Shown here piece by piece: positions 1 to 6,408 of a DNA stretch of 9,799 nt. How positions within the stretch are numbered: the stretch's first letter is position 1; every line of letters begins with the position of its first letter. The notes beneath the pieces are model-generated. The model searched no databases. It had not been told where the DNA came from and was given only the letters and a program-made list of their open reading frames with translations. Location of the stretch: assembly GCA_030611115.1 (NCBI GenBank), contig JAUWQK010000028.1, forward strand, positions 1-9,799, given 5' to 3'. This DNA comes from Deltaproteobacteria bacterium (lineage in GTDB: Bacteria; Desulfobacterota; Desulfobacteria; Desulfobacterales; ETH-SRB1). Made by a program: the position numbers and the translations under genes.

Positions 1-292
1 TCATTTAAAGCAAAAACCAACAAGATACAATTCAAAATTAATATACTACCTAAAATTTTATTTTTCACAGCTCAATCTGAAAAATATTGCGAATAATTTG
101 AAAAATTATGAAAACTGACCACACCAGTTCCGGTTGAGCCATACTTTTGAGCTGGTTGGTTAGCATTATTTTGTCCGAGTATTAATCCGACTGGGATATT
201 TTATTTTTTCCGCGTTCCTTAAACAGCACCTGCTAACGTTGATCATCAGGGCGAAAAAGAATTGCGTGGCTTACTTTGAAGCAGAACAATCC

Positions 293-352
293 AAAAAAAA
301 AGCCGGGCCGCCTTTTATAATCATTTAAGGCAACCCGGCTATCCTTTTTTTT
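293..352. terminator. Bidirectional intrinsic terminator
   Basis: AGCCGGG (301-307) pairs with CCCGGCT (334-340). After a 2x2 internal loop, GCCTT (310-314) pairs with AAGGC (327-331), leaving a 12-nt loop. The hairpin has nine A on its left (293-301) and eight T on its right (345-352), so it can terminate transcription in both directions. On the minus strand it could end the larE transcript, about 300 nt after the stop codon. On the plus strand there is no coding sequence in front of it within the window. Confidence 0.8.
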
Positions 353-367
353 AGGACCCGCGGTTTT

Positions 368-399
368 CCGGGCCAGTTTCTCAACTGGTTTGGCTTTTT
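368..399 (+). terminator. Second intrinsic terminator, plus strand
   Basis: CCGGGCCAGTT (368-378) pairs with AACTGGTTTGG (383-393) around a TCTC loop. This gives 11 pairs in RNA, three of them G-U, followed by CTTTTT (394-399). It lies only 16 nt after the first terminator's T-tract and reads in the plus direction, so it looks like a back-up terminator for the same unseen plus-strand transcript. Confidence 0.55.
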
Positions 400-571
400 C
401 TTAATTGATATTGAATTTGTTTTAATTAAATGCAATTATTATGCCATTTTTTTCAATAAAATTATTTTTGATAACTATTGGATATTCCATGCTATTTATA
501 TTTTACCTGCCGGATGCCGGCTTTTATGTTTGCCCAAAAAATGGGAAATAAACTTCCTTTTTACACATTTT

Positions 572-591
572 TTATGTAATAAATTACATAA
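572..591. repeat. AT-rich perfect palindrome
   Basis: TTATGTAAT (572-580) and ATTACATAA (583-591) are perfect inverted copies separated by AA. The two-base spacer suits a dimeric DNA-binding protein better than an RNA hairpin, and no T-tract follows on either strand. It lies 67 bp past the 3' end of larE, with no promoter seen nearby. In such AT-rich DNA a 9-bp palindrome could arise by chance. Confidence 0.35.
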
Positions 592-657
592 TGTATGAGC
601 GAACCATGAATCTGGAACCTTGAACCTTAAAGCCCAAACCAGCCTAATGTCCAATTT

Positions 658-1530
658 TCAACGCACTTCTTCTGCTGTTATCGAACGATGTCCTTTTAGG
701 ATTATATTCAAACTTCCGCTGACATAGCCTTCCATATCCAACGCTACATAAGAAAAACCTAATGCCTTTAATTTATTGTTAATCACCAGCCTGATTTTTT
801 CATTTAATATTTTTTCAAAATCAACAGGGTCAATCTCTATTCTTGCAACTTTTCCGTGACACCTTACACGACAACTCTTAAAACCAAGATCTATTATGGT
901 ATTTTCAGCTTGTTCTATCATAGTCAGTGCTTTTTGAGTTAAGGGAGTTCCATAGGGAATTCTGGTGGCAAGACATGCCATTGCAGGCTTATCCCATGTG
1001 GATAAATTCATATCTTTTGAAAGCAAGCGGATATCATCTTTTGAAAGTCCTGCGTCAATCAATGGAGCAATAACACCCATTTCTTCTGCAGCCGAAAATC
1101 CGGGCCGGAAATCATCAAGGTCATCTAAGTTGGCACCGTGGGCGATAAGGGTAATGCCCATTTCTGAGGCAATTTTTAAAATATCCTCAAAGAGAAGTTT
1201 TTTGCATATGTAGCATCTGTCTTTTTTGTTGGCCATAAAGCCGGAATGATTTATTTCCCTTGATTTAAGTAGAATGTGCTTAATTCCAAGTTTATCGGCA
1301 AATTTTTTTGAATATTCTATTTCCCGTGATGGATGTATAGGTGAGGTTGCTGATATGGCTACCACATTCTTTTTCAGCAATTTGTGAGCAACGGCAAGTA
1401 AAAAGGTGCTGTCAACTCCACCCGAAAATGCAACTATCAGAGAGTTGAAACCATTTATTATGGAGACCAGTTGTTCTCTTTTTTGCTTTAAGCCCGACAG
1501 TTTCTTATTTTTCATGTTTTTTTGAACCAT
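658..1530 (-). CDS. larE: LarE-type ATP-dependent sulfurtransferase (PP-loop)
   Basis: A 290-aa cytoplasmic protein of the PP-loop ATP pyrophosphatase superfamily. The PP-loop SGGVDS is at residues 36-41 and the family motif with ACLATRIPYG at 185-194. LarE proteins are known to adenylate and then sulfurate the pyridinium dicarboxylate carboxyls when making the nickel-pincer cofactor of lactate racemase. Lactobacillus LarE sacrifices a cysteine equivalent to Cys186 here; other LarE proteins hold a [4Fe-4S] cluster on three cysteines. This protein has Cys106 and Cys109 (CYIC) plus Cys186, which fits the cluster type and catalytic rather than sacrificial sulfur transfer (inference). larB and larC are not in the window, so the substrate is uncertain. 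The start at 1530 has only a weak AGGG 14 nt upstream; Met6 is an alternative. The gene is divergent from dsrA. A different PP-loop sulfur-insertion role is possible. Confidence 0.9.
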   Translation of the reverse strand: MVQKNMKNKKLSGLKQKREQLVSIINGFNSLIVAFSGGVDSTFLLAVAHKLLKKNVVAISATSPIHPSREIEYSKKFADKLGIKHILLKSREINHSGFMANKKDRCYICKKLLFEDILKIASEMGITLIAHGANLDDLDDFRPGFSAAEEMGVIAPLIDAGLSKDDIRLLSKDMNLSTWDKPAMACLATRIPYGTPLTQKALTMIEQAENTIIDLGFKSCRVRCHGKVARIEIDPVDFEKILNEKIRLVINNKLKALGFSYVALDMEGYVSGSLNIILKGHRSITAEEVR

Positions 1531-1610
1531 TATTTTTTAGCGAGCCCTAAAGATAGTTGATGGTGGTGTCCTGTCATCTATATAAAGTGTAAAAAGACCG
1601 CAACATATTT

Positions 1611-1624
1611 TTGTAACTGTACAA
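1611..1624. promoter_or_regulatory. Small dyad, possible operator
   Basis: TTGTA (1611-1615) and TACAA (1620-1624) form an inverted repeat with a 4-bp spacer in the middle of the divergent larE/dsrA region, about 35 bp upstream of the predicted dsr -35 box. Its position fits a transcription-factor site acting on one or both genes, but the arms are short and no family was recognised. Confidence 0.25.
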
Positions 1625-1658
1625 CTTATCTAATATATACCCTTACATTCCTTTTTTG

Positions 1659-1687
1659 TTGACAAAGAACAAGATTAGTTATATATC
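1659..1687 (+). promoter_or_regulatory. Candidate sigma70 promoter of the dsr operon
   Basis: A perfect -35 TTGACA (1659-1664) is followed by a 17-bp spacer and a -10-like TATATC (1682-1687, four of six consensus bases). Transcription would start near 1694, giving a leader of about 175 nt before dsrA. It is the best -35 box seen in the gap. Several AT-rich -10 alternatives nearby make the exact start uncertain. Confidence 0.5.
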
Positions 1688-1719
1688 CATAAACTTAAAT
1701 GGTTATCTATATATAACTA
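1676..1719. promoter_or_regulatory. AT-rich inverted repeat over dsr promoter -10, possible operator
   Basis: TAGTTATATAT (1676-1686) is the exact reverse complement of ATATATAACTA (1709-1719). Inside lies a second small dyad, CCAT (1687-1690) with ATGG (1699-1702). The left arm covers the predicted -10 box, so a protein bound here would block the dsr promoter, or the RNA start would lie inside the dyad. Low complexity makes chance a real alternative. Confidence 0.35.
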
Positions 1720-1778
1720 TAAGAATAAATTTATAAAATCAATAAGATATCAAAAAAAACTTACCATGTCGAATTGAG

Positions 1779-1864
1779 AGGAGGTGAACGTAAGAGGCCC
1801 GTATGGGAAAGTGATTATTATTTATAGAGTCAGTATGGTTAATTATTACAAAAAATGGAGGTAA
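1779..1864 (+). promoter_or_regulatory. dsrA leader: near-perfect SD without matched start, possible short leader ORF
   Basis: AGGAGGTGA (1779-1787) matches the usual complement of the 16S rRNA 3' end over nine bases, but no ATG lies 5-9 nt beyond it. The first ATG (1803) is too far and encodes only three residues. A GTG at 1784, overlapping the SD, opens 26 codons ending at TAA 1862-1864. An internal ATG (1835) gives the nine-residue MVNYYKKWR in the same frame. The stop lies inside the dsrA SD region (GGAGG, 1857-1861), so translation of this frame would deliver ribosomes onto dsrA. Ribosome standby site, coupling peptide or relic are all possible; none is proven. Confidence 0.3.
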
Positions 1865-1868
1865 GACT

Positions 1869-3182
1869 ATGGCAAAACACGATACCCCTATGATTGACCA
1901 GCTAGAATCTGGTCCGTGGCCAAGCTTTGTATCTGATATAAAGCTGGAGGCCGAGTCAAGGGCAAAGAATGAAAAGGGTTTGGACTACCAGATACCCCAG
2001 GATGTCTGTGATGATCTTCTGGGAGTGCTTGAGCTTTCATACAAACATGGAAGAACTCACTGGAAACACGGCGGAATAGTCGGTGTGTTCGGCTATGGTG
2101 GTGGTGTTATCGGAAGATACTGCGATCAGCCTGAGATGTTCCCGGGCGTTGCTCATTTCCACACTGTCCGCGTAAACCAGCCTTCCGGCAAATACTATTC
2201 AACCAAATTTCTGAACGATCTTATGGATATCTGGGATCTGCGCGGCAGCGGTATGACCAACATGCATGGCGCTACCGGTGATATCGTTCTTATCGGTACA
2301 ACAACACCCCAGTTGGAAGAAATCTTTTGGGAGCTGACCCACAATATGAACACAGACCTTGGCGGCTCCGGTGGTAACCTGCGAACTCCTTCCTGCTGTC
2401 TTGGAACTTCACGCTGTGAATATGCCTGCTTCGATACACAGGCGATGTGCCATTACATGACCATAGAATATCAGGATGAACTTCATCGTCCTGCTTTTCC
2501 CTATAAGTTTAAATTCAAATTTGACGGATGCCCCAACTGCTGTGTTGCATCTATTGCGCGTTCAGACTTGTCCTTTATTGGCACATGGCGCGATGATATC
2601 CGTATTGACCAGGAAGCAGTAAAGGCTTATGTGGGCGGTGAAATTCCTTCAAATGCAGGAGCTCATGCTGGCCGTGACTGGGGTCCGTTTGATATCCAGA
2701 AAGAAGTTATCGATATTTGTCCAACAGGCTGCATGCGATATGAAGGTGGCAAACTCGAGATCAACACCAGAGAATGTAGCAGATGTATGCACTGCATCAA
2801 CGTAATGCCCAGAGCTCTTAGAGTAGGCGCAGATAAGGGCCTATCTATATTTTGTGGCGCAAAAGCCCCGATTCTTGATGGTGCACAGATTGCCACTCTG
2901 CTTGTTCCTTTTGTAAAAACTGAAGAGCCTTATGATGAACTCCATGAAATCATTGAAAAAGTCTGGGACTACTGGATGGAAGAAGGCAAGAACAGAGAGC
3001 GTGTAGGCGAATTAATCAAACGTCAGGGCTTGCAGAAGATGCTTGAGAAATGCGAGTTAAAACCGATTCCGCAGCATGTTCAAGAACCTCGTGCCAACCC
3101 ATATATTTTCTGGAGAGAAGATGAAGTTCCAGGCGGATGGACACGTGATATCGACGAATTTAGAAAACACCATCAGAGATAG
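1869..3182 (+). CDS. dsrA: Dissimilatory sulfite reductase alpha subunit
   Basis: A 437-aa subunit of the cytoplasmic alpha2beta2 enzyme that reduces sulfite, handing sulfur to DsrC. The length equals that of Desulfovibrio vulgaris DsrA. The siroheme-side [4Fe-4S] ligands are Cys177, Cys183, Cys221 and Cys225, in CCLGTSRC and CPNCC. The inserted ferredoxin domain supplies Cys284, Cys303, Cys306 and Cys309 (CPTGC, CSRCMHC). THWKHGG at residues 63-69 is the site of the widely used dsr survey primer. Residue 224 is an additional cysteine in CPNCC, where I would expect D or G. The start has a strong GGAGG seven bases upstream. It is the first gene of the operon, 12 nt before dsrB, and is expressed from a leader of about 175 nt. 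Identification is certain. Confidence 0.99.
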   Translation: MAKHDTPMIDQLESGPWPSFVSDIKLEAESRAKNEKGLDYQIPQDVCDDLLGVLELSYKHGRTHWKHGGIVGVFGYGGGVIGRYCDQPEMFPGVAHFHTVRVNQPSGKYYSTKFLNDLMDIWDLRGSGMTNMHGATGDIVLIGTTTPQLEEIFWELTHNMNTDLGGSGGNLRTPSCCLGTSRCEYACFDTQAMCHYMTIEYQDELHRPAFPYKFKFKFDGCPNCCVASIARSDLSFIGTWRDDIRIDQEAVKAYVGGEIPSNAGAHAGRDWGPFDIQKEVIDICPTGCMRYEGGKLEINTRECSRCMHCINVMPRALRVGADKGLSIFCGAKAPILDGAQIATLLVPFVKTEEPYDELHEIIEKVWDYWMEEGKNRERVGELIKRQGLQKMLEKCELKPIPQHVQEPRANPYIFWREDEVPGGWTRDIDEFRKHHQR

Positions 3183-3194
3183 GGGGAAAATACC

Positions 3195-4340
3195 ATGGCA
3201 TTTATATCTTCAGGCTATAATCCTGATAAACCGATGGAAAACAGAATAACCGACATCGGTCCACAAAAGTTTGATAAATTTTACCCTCCGGTTATTGCAG
3301 CAAATAAGGGTAAATGGCTATATCATGAAATCCTGGAACCAGGCGTTCTGGTGCATGTTTCTGAAACAGGCGATGAAGTCTATACTGTAAGAGTCGGTGC
3401 TGCTCGTCTCATGAGCATCACACTACTCCGCGAGGCATGCGAAATTGCTGATAAACATTGCGACGGATATCTCAGGTTCACCACCAGAAACAACATTGAA
3501 TTCATGGTGGACAGCAAGGATAAAGTTGAACCGTTAAAGCAGGATCTTGCCGGCAGAAAATTTGCTGCAGGAAGCAACAAGTTCCCTATTGGCGGTACCG
3601 GCGCCGGCATTACCAACGTCGTGCATACCCAGGGATGGGTTCACTGCCATACACCGGCAACCGACGCATCAGGCACAGTAAAGGCAACCATGGATGTTCT
3701 TTTTGACCAGTTTACAGATATGAAGCTGCCTGCTAAACTCCGCGTTTCAATGGCATGCTGTCTTAACATGTGCGGTGCTGTTCACTGCTCGGATATCGCA
3801 ATCCTCGGATATCACCGCAAACCGCCTTTAATAGACCATGAATATCTGGACAAAATGTGCGAGGTTCCTCTGGCTGTTGCAGCATGTCCTACCGCGGCAA
3901 TCAAACCGACCAAAGTCGAGTTTAAAGGACAAAAGCTAAACAGTGTTGCAGTTAACGCGAGTAGATGCATGTACTGCGGTAACTGTTACACAATGTGCCC
4001 ATCAATGCCTCTTGCAGACACAGAAGGCGACGGAATAGTTCTCATGGCAGGCGGTAAGATTTCCAACAGGATATCCGCTCCCAAGTTCTCCAAGTGCGTT
4101 GTGGCATTTATACCAAATGAACAGCCTCGCTGGCCAACCATGACAGATACAATCAAGAGAATGGTTGATGCTTATGCAAATGATGCCAATAAGTACGAGC
4201 GTATGGGCGACTGGGCGGAAAGAATCGGCTGGGAAAAATTCTTTGAGAAATGTGAGCTTGAATTCACACATCATCTTATTGATGATTTCCGAGATTCCGC
4301 CTATTACACATGGCGTCATACAACAAACTTTAAGTTCTAA
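3195..4340 (+). CDS. dsrB: Dissimilatory sulfite reductase beta subunit
   Basis: A 381-aa partner of DsrA, the same length as the D. vulgaris protein. In DsrAB the catalytically active siroheme is liganded by the beta chain. Cluster cysteines are Cys151, Cys188, Cys189 and Cys193 (ACCLNMCG). The ferredoxin domain has Cys231 (ACPTAAI) and Cys258, Cys261 and Cys264 (CMYCGNC). The DNA at 3976-3992 matches the conserved reverse survey-primer site in dsrB with one visible mismatch. The start has GGGG eight bases upstream. The 12-nt gap after dsrA implies co-transcription and balanced expression. Its stop is followed by a 70-nt gap with a strong hairpin before dsrD. No truncation or missing ligand is seen. 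Confidence 0.99.
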   Translation: MAFISSGYNPDKPMENRITDIGPQKFDKFYPPVIAANKGKWLYHEILEPGVLVHVSETGDEVYTVRVGAARLMSITLLREACEIADKHCDGYLRFTTRNNIEFMVDSKDKVEPLKQDLAGRKFAAGSNKFPIGGTGAGITNVVHTQGWVHCHTPATDASGTVKATMDVLFDQFTDMKLPAKLRVSMACCLNMCGAVHCSDIAILGYHRKPPLIDHEYLDKMCEVPLAVAACPTAAIKPTKVEFKGQKLNSVAVNASRCMYCGNCYTMCPSMPLADTEGDGIVLMAGGKISNRISAPKFSKCVVAFIPNEQPRWPTMTDTIKRMVDAYANDANKYERMGDWAERIGWEKFFEKCELEFTHHLIDDFRDSAYYTWRHTTNFKF

Positions 4341-4357
4341 TTACATTAATCAATAAG

Positions 4358-4385
4358 CCGGAGGTGAGCATATGTTTACCTCCGG
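4358..4385 (+). promoter_or_regulatory. Strong mRNA hairpin between dsrB and dsrD, enclosing an SD
   Basis: CCGGAGGTGAGC (4358-4369) pairs along its whole length with GTTTACCTCCGG (4374-4385): 12 pairs, two of them G-U, with the four-base loop ATAT. The 5' arm contains GGAGGTGA (4360-4367), a perfect SD, with ATG seven bases later (4372-4374) at the loop. There is no T-tract after it (TAATAAAAAATT follows), so it is not an ordinary terminator. It may set the ratio of dsrAB to dsrD mRNA as an RNA stabiliser or processing site, or control the mini-ORF that begins in the loop. Confidence 0.7.
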
Positions 4386-4401
4386 TAATAAAAAATTATG
4401 A
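4372..4401 (+). CDS. Possible nine-codon mini-ORF MFTSGNKKL upstream of dsrD
   Basis: ATG at 4372 follows a perfect GGAGG with seven-base spacing, the best-spaced SD of this strength in the operon, yet the frame runs only nine codons to TGA at 4399-4401. That stop overlaps the dsrD SD (GAGG, 4400-4403). Both the SD and the start codon lie in the 12-bp hairpin. If translated, it would open the hairpin and pass ribosomes to dsrD. It is too short for coding statistics and could be a chance product of the palindrome. Confidence 0.25.
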   Translation: MFTSGNKKL

Positions 4402-4410
4402 GGCTTAATA

Positions 4411-4662
4411 ATGGCTCTAACAATAGATGACCAAACAGCAAAAGATACTATTGTAGCGGCTCTTAAGAAAAAAAAGGGCAAAACAAAATTTTATCTTAAA
4501 GATTACTATAAAATGCTTCCTGACGAAAAAATGAGAGACGTCAAGAAGGTTGTAAATCAAATGGTAAGAGAAGAAATCCTTGAGTACTGGTCCAGCGGAA
4601 GCACCACGATGATTGGCCTCAAAGGCCTCGGGAAGCAACACGCCACCGAAGAAAATGAATAA
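4411..4662 (+). CDS. dsrD: DsrD, winged-helix activator of DsrAB
   Basis: An 83-aa soluble protein, slightly longer than the 78-aa D. vulgaris DsrD. It contains the typical charged helices (AKDTIVAALKKKKGKTKFYL, DVKKVVNQMVREEILEYW) followed by the wing WSSGSTTMIGLKGLG. DsrD has a winged-helix fold but does not act as a classical repressor; published work shows it is an allosteric activator that raises DsrAB turnover. It marks the reductive type of Dsr pathway. The start has GAGG seven bases upstream. The last residues (KQHATEENE) form a polar, probably disordered tail. It sits 70 nt after dsrB and 14 nt before the next gene, in the standard dsrABD order. Confidence 0.97.
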   Translation: MALTIDDQTAKDTIVAALKKKKGKTKFYLKDYYKMLPDEKMRDVKKVVNQMVREEILEYWSSGSTTMIGLKGLGKQHATEENE

Positions 4663-4676
4663 AACTATAATTTATA

Positions 4677-6077
4677 ATGCAGCAGGACGGTAAAGGTTTC
4701 CCCGGAATTGTTATTGCAGCCCTGCGAGGCGGATCAGGGAAAACAATACTGTCAATAGGCATAATTGCTGCGTGGAAAAATCTCAAAAAAAATGTTGCTC
4801 CTTTTAAAAAAGGTCCGGATTATATAGATGCTGGCTGGCTTGCTATGGCGGCTGGCCGGCCATGCTATAATCTTGACAACTTCCTTGTCAGTAAAGAACA
4901 AATCCTCAATTCATTTTATACCCATACATTAAAAAGCGATATCGCGGTCATTGAAGGAAATCGCGGACTTTACGATGGCCTTGATACAGAGGGAAGTACC
5001 AGCACTGCTGAACTTGCAAAACTTCTCAATCTGCCTGTAATTTTGTGTTTAGATTGCACAAAGAGTACACGAACCATGGCAGCCATTGTTTATGGGTGCA
5101 TTAAATTCGATCCGACTGTAACAATCAAAGGCGTAATATTAAACCGGGTTGCAGGACCAAGGCATGAAAATATTGTTCGCAAAAGTATTGAAAACTACTG
5201 CGGGATACCGGTTCTGGGCGCTGTACCCAAACTTGGCAAGCAAAATTTCCCTGAACGGCACATGGGTCTTATACCCACGCCAGAACATGAATGGGCAAAT
5301 GATTCAATAAATGCCGCCTTAAAAATGGCAAAAAGCTATATAGATCTTGACGCATTAGCCAAAATTGCTTGCGATGTTTCTTTTCAACGGCCATCAGCAA
5401 TCACGCATCCGAAATCCGAAATCCGAAATCCGAAATCAGTAAGGATAGGCATAATTAAAGATTCAGCTTTTCAGTTTTACTATCCTGAGAATATTGATGC
5501 GCTTGTTGCAGCAGGTGCAGAAACAGTATTTATAAGCCCGCTTAAAACAAATAAAATACCACCTATAGATGCTCTCTATATCGGTGGCGGCTTTCCTGAA
5601 ACCCATGCTAAAGAATTAACAGAAAACGAGCAATTCAGGAATGAGTTAAAAGCATTAGCCGAAGACGGCCTGCCGATATATGCGGAATGCGGGGGGTTGA
5701 TGTATCTGGGAGAAGAACTTGTTCTTGACAACAAATCATATCAAATGGCAGGAGTTCTGCCTGTTGTATTCGGTCTTTCCAAAAAACCAAAAGGGCACGG
5801 CTACACAATTATTTCAGTTGAAAGAGAGAACAAGTATTTCAAGAAGGGAAGCGAAATCAGGGGGCATGAGTTTCACTATTCGTTTGTTCTTGAGTGGAAA
5901 GGGAATGATAAGGATCTGGTTTTTAACATGAAAAGAGGGAACGGCTTTATTAATAAAAAAGACGGCTTATGTTATAAAAATGTACTCGCCACATACACCC
6001 ATATTCATGCCCTTGGCACCCCCTCCTGGGCAAAGGCTATGGTCAGCAATGCGATTTCCTACAAAAAAACACAATAA
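4677..6077 (+). CDS. cbiA/dsrN: CbiA-family glutamine-dependent amidase, probable DsrN (siroheme amidation)
   Basis: A 466-aa two-domain protein homologous to cobyrinate a,c-diamide synthase. The N-terminal ATPase has the P-loop GGSGKT (18-23), FKKGPDYIDAGW (43-54) and VIEGNRGLYDG (91-101). The C-terminal class I glutamine amidotransferase domain has the nucleophile Cys338 in YAECGG and a catalytic histidine in THIHALG (441-447). Directly after dsrD the likely job is amidating siroheme for DsrAB: DsrN of purple sulfur bacteria is a CbiA homolog assigned this role, and Desulfovibrio sulfite reductases contain siroamide. A cobalamin role remains possible. The linker between domains (about 244-254) is encoded by a heptanucleotide repeat. 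The start is the first ATG after an in-frame stop, 14 nt past dsrD, with no clear SD, so translation may be coupled to dsrD. Confidence 0.9.
   Translation: MQQDGKGFPGIVIAALRGGSGKTILSIGIIAAWKNLKKNVAPFKKGPDYIDAGWLAMAAGRPCYNLDNFLVSKEQILNSFYTHTLKSDIAVIEGNRGLYDGLDTEGSTSTAELAKLLNLPVILCLDCTKSTRTMAAIVYGCIKFDPTVTIKGVILNRVAGPRHENIVRKSIENYCGIPVLGAVPKLGKQNFPERHMGLIPTPEHEWANDSINAALKMAKSYIDLDALAKIACDVSFQRPSAITHPKSEIRNPKSVRIGIIKDSAFQFYYPENIDALVAAGAETVFISPLKTNKIPPIDALYIGGGFPETHAKELTENEQFRNELKALAEDGLPIYAECGGLMYLGEELVLDNKSYQMAGVLPVVFGLSKKPKGHGYTIISVERENKYFKKGSEIRGHEFHYSFVLEWKGNDKDLVFNMKRGNGFINKKDGLCYKNVLATYTHIHALGTPSWAKAMVSNAISYKKTQ
5407..5437 (+). repeat. Heptanucleotide repeat (ATCCGAA) x4 inside cbiA/dsrN
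   Basis: Four perfect tandem copies of ATCCGAA (5407-5434) are followed by a partial ATC. They encode about HPKSEIRNPKS (residues 244-254) between the ATPase and amidotransferase domains. Seven is not a multiple of three, so gain or loss of one copy shifts the frame and removes the amidotransferase domain; only changes of three copies keep it. The position in a tolerant linker explains why it survives. Confidence 0.9.
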
Positions 6078-6408
6078 TTTACCACGGATTTTCACAGAAT
6101 TACACTGAATTATCAAAATACTCTTCTCAAGATTGCGAACCATTTTCAACCACCCCAGTAATTTAGTCGTAACAATTTAACCTTTTGAAAAAGAATCTGA
6201 CAGGATAACAGGATAAACAAGATTTTATTTAAAATGCAAAAACAAAGCCAACTCTCATTGTAGCTATCCAGTAAATCATAAAATATAATCACAACATGAA
6301 GAAGGTGTGTATCAAGGTATAAGGATTTAGATTTGGATTAACAGGAAAAGTTTCTTTAATTTAAATCCTGAATATCCTGTAAATCCTGTCAAACTCTTTT
6401 TCAAAAGG
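6078..6408. other. Convergent intergenic gap between cbiA/dsrN and ileS
   Basis: No gene is seen. The DNA is AT-rich and holds both arms of a long imperfect inverted repeat (6171-6230 and about 6357-6418) and many short units of ACAGGATAA or its complement. Just after the dsrN stop is ACCACGGATTTTCACAGAATT (6080-6100), which resembles dispersed repeat debris. No standard GC-rich hairpin with a T-tract was found for either converging transcript, so termination may rely on the inverted repeat or on Rho. Confidence 0.6.

Larger units (their letters stand above)
1..657. other. Intergenic region, no gene seen
   Basis: No convincing reading frame, tRNA or recognisable RNA family is visible here. 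It holds two neighbouring terminator-like hairpins (301-352 and 368-399), a weak GCCGG/CCGGC hairpin at 509-521 followed by TTTT, an AT-rich palindrome at 572-591, and two GAACCTT units at about 613-628. The larE stop lies at the right edge. Positions 90-290 are less AT-rich and contain several short complementary stretches, so an unannotated small RNA ending at the terminators is possible but unproven. Confidence 0.6.
1531..1868. other. Divergent larE/dsrA intergenic regulatory region
   Basis: This 338-bp gap must carry the promoters of both larE (leftward) and the dsr operon (rightward). It contains a sigma70-like promoter for dsr, an 11-bp AT-rich inverted repeat over that promoter's -10 box, a smaller dyad TTGTA-N4-TACAA at 1611-1624, and a leader of about 175 nt with an extra strong SD. 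I could not assign a convincing larE promoter: a TATATA stretch near 1578-1583 has no good -35 partner. Confidence 0.6.

Noticed and set aside
509..526. Third terminator: GCCGG/CCGGC hairpin followed by TTTTA
   Set aside because: Only five pairs with a three-base loop and four T; too weak to call.
1..657. tRNA or other standard RNA gene
   Set aside because: No T-loop-like motif with matching acceptor stem and no recognisable 6S, tmRNA or SRP RNA features.
1540..1600. Riboswitch in the larE leader
   Set aside because: Only a short bulged hairpin (GATG/CATC) is visible and no known riboswitch core was recognised.
4358..4385. Reading the dsrB-dsrD hairpin as an intrinsic terminator
   Set aside because: The bases after the stem are TAATAAAAAATT, not a T-tract, and dsrD follows immediately in the conserved operon order.
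6200..6395. CRISPR-like array from repeated ACAGGATAA / AATCCTGT units
   Set aside because: Units are short, imperfect, in both orientations, and there are no regular spacers or cas genes.
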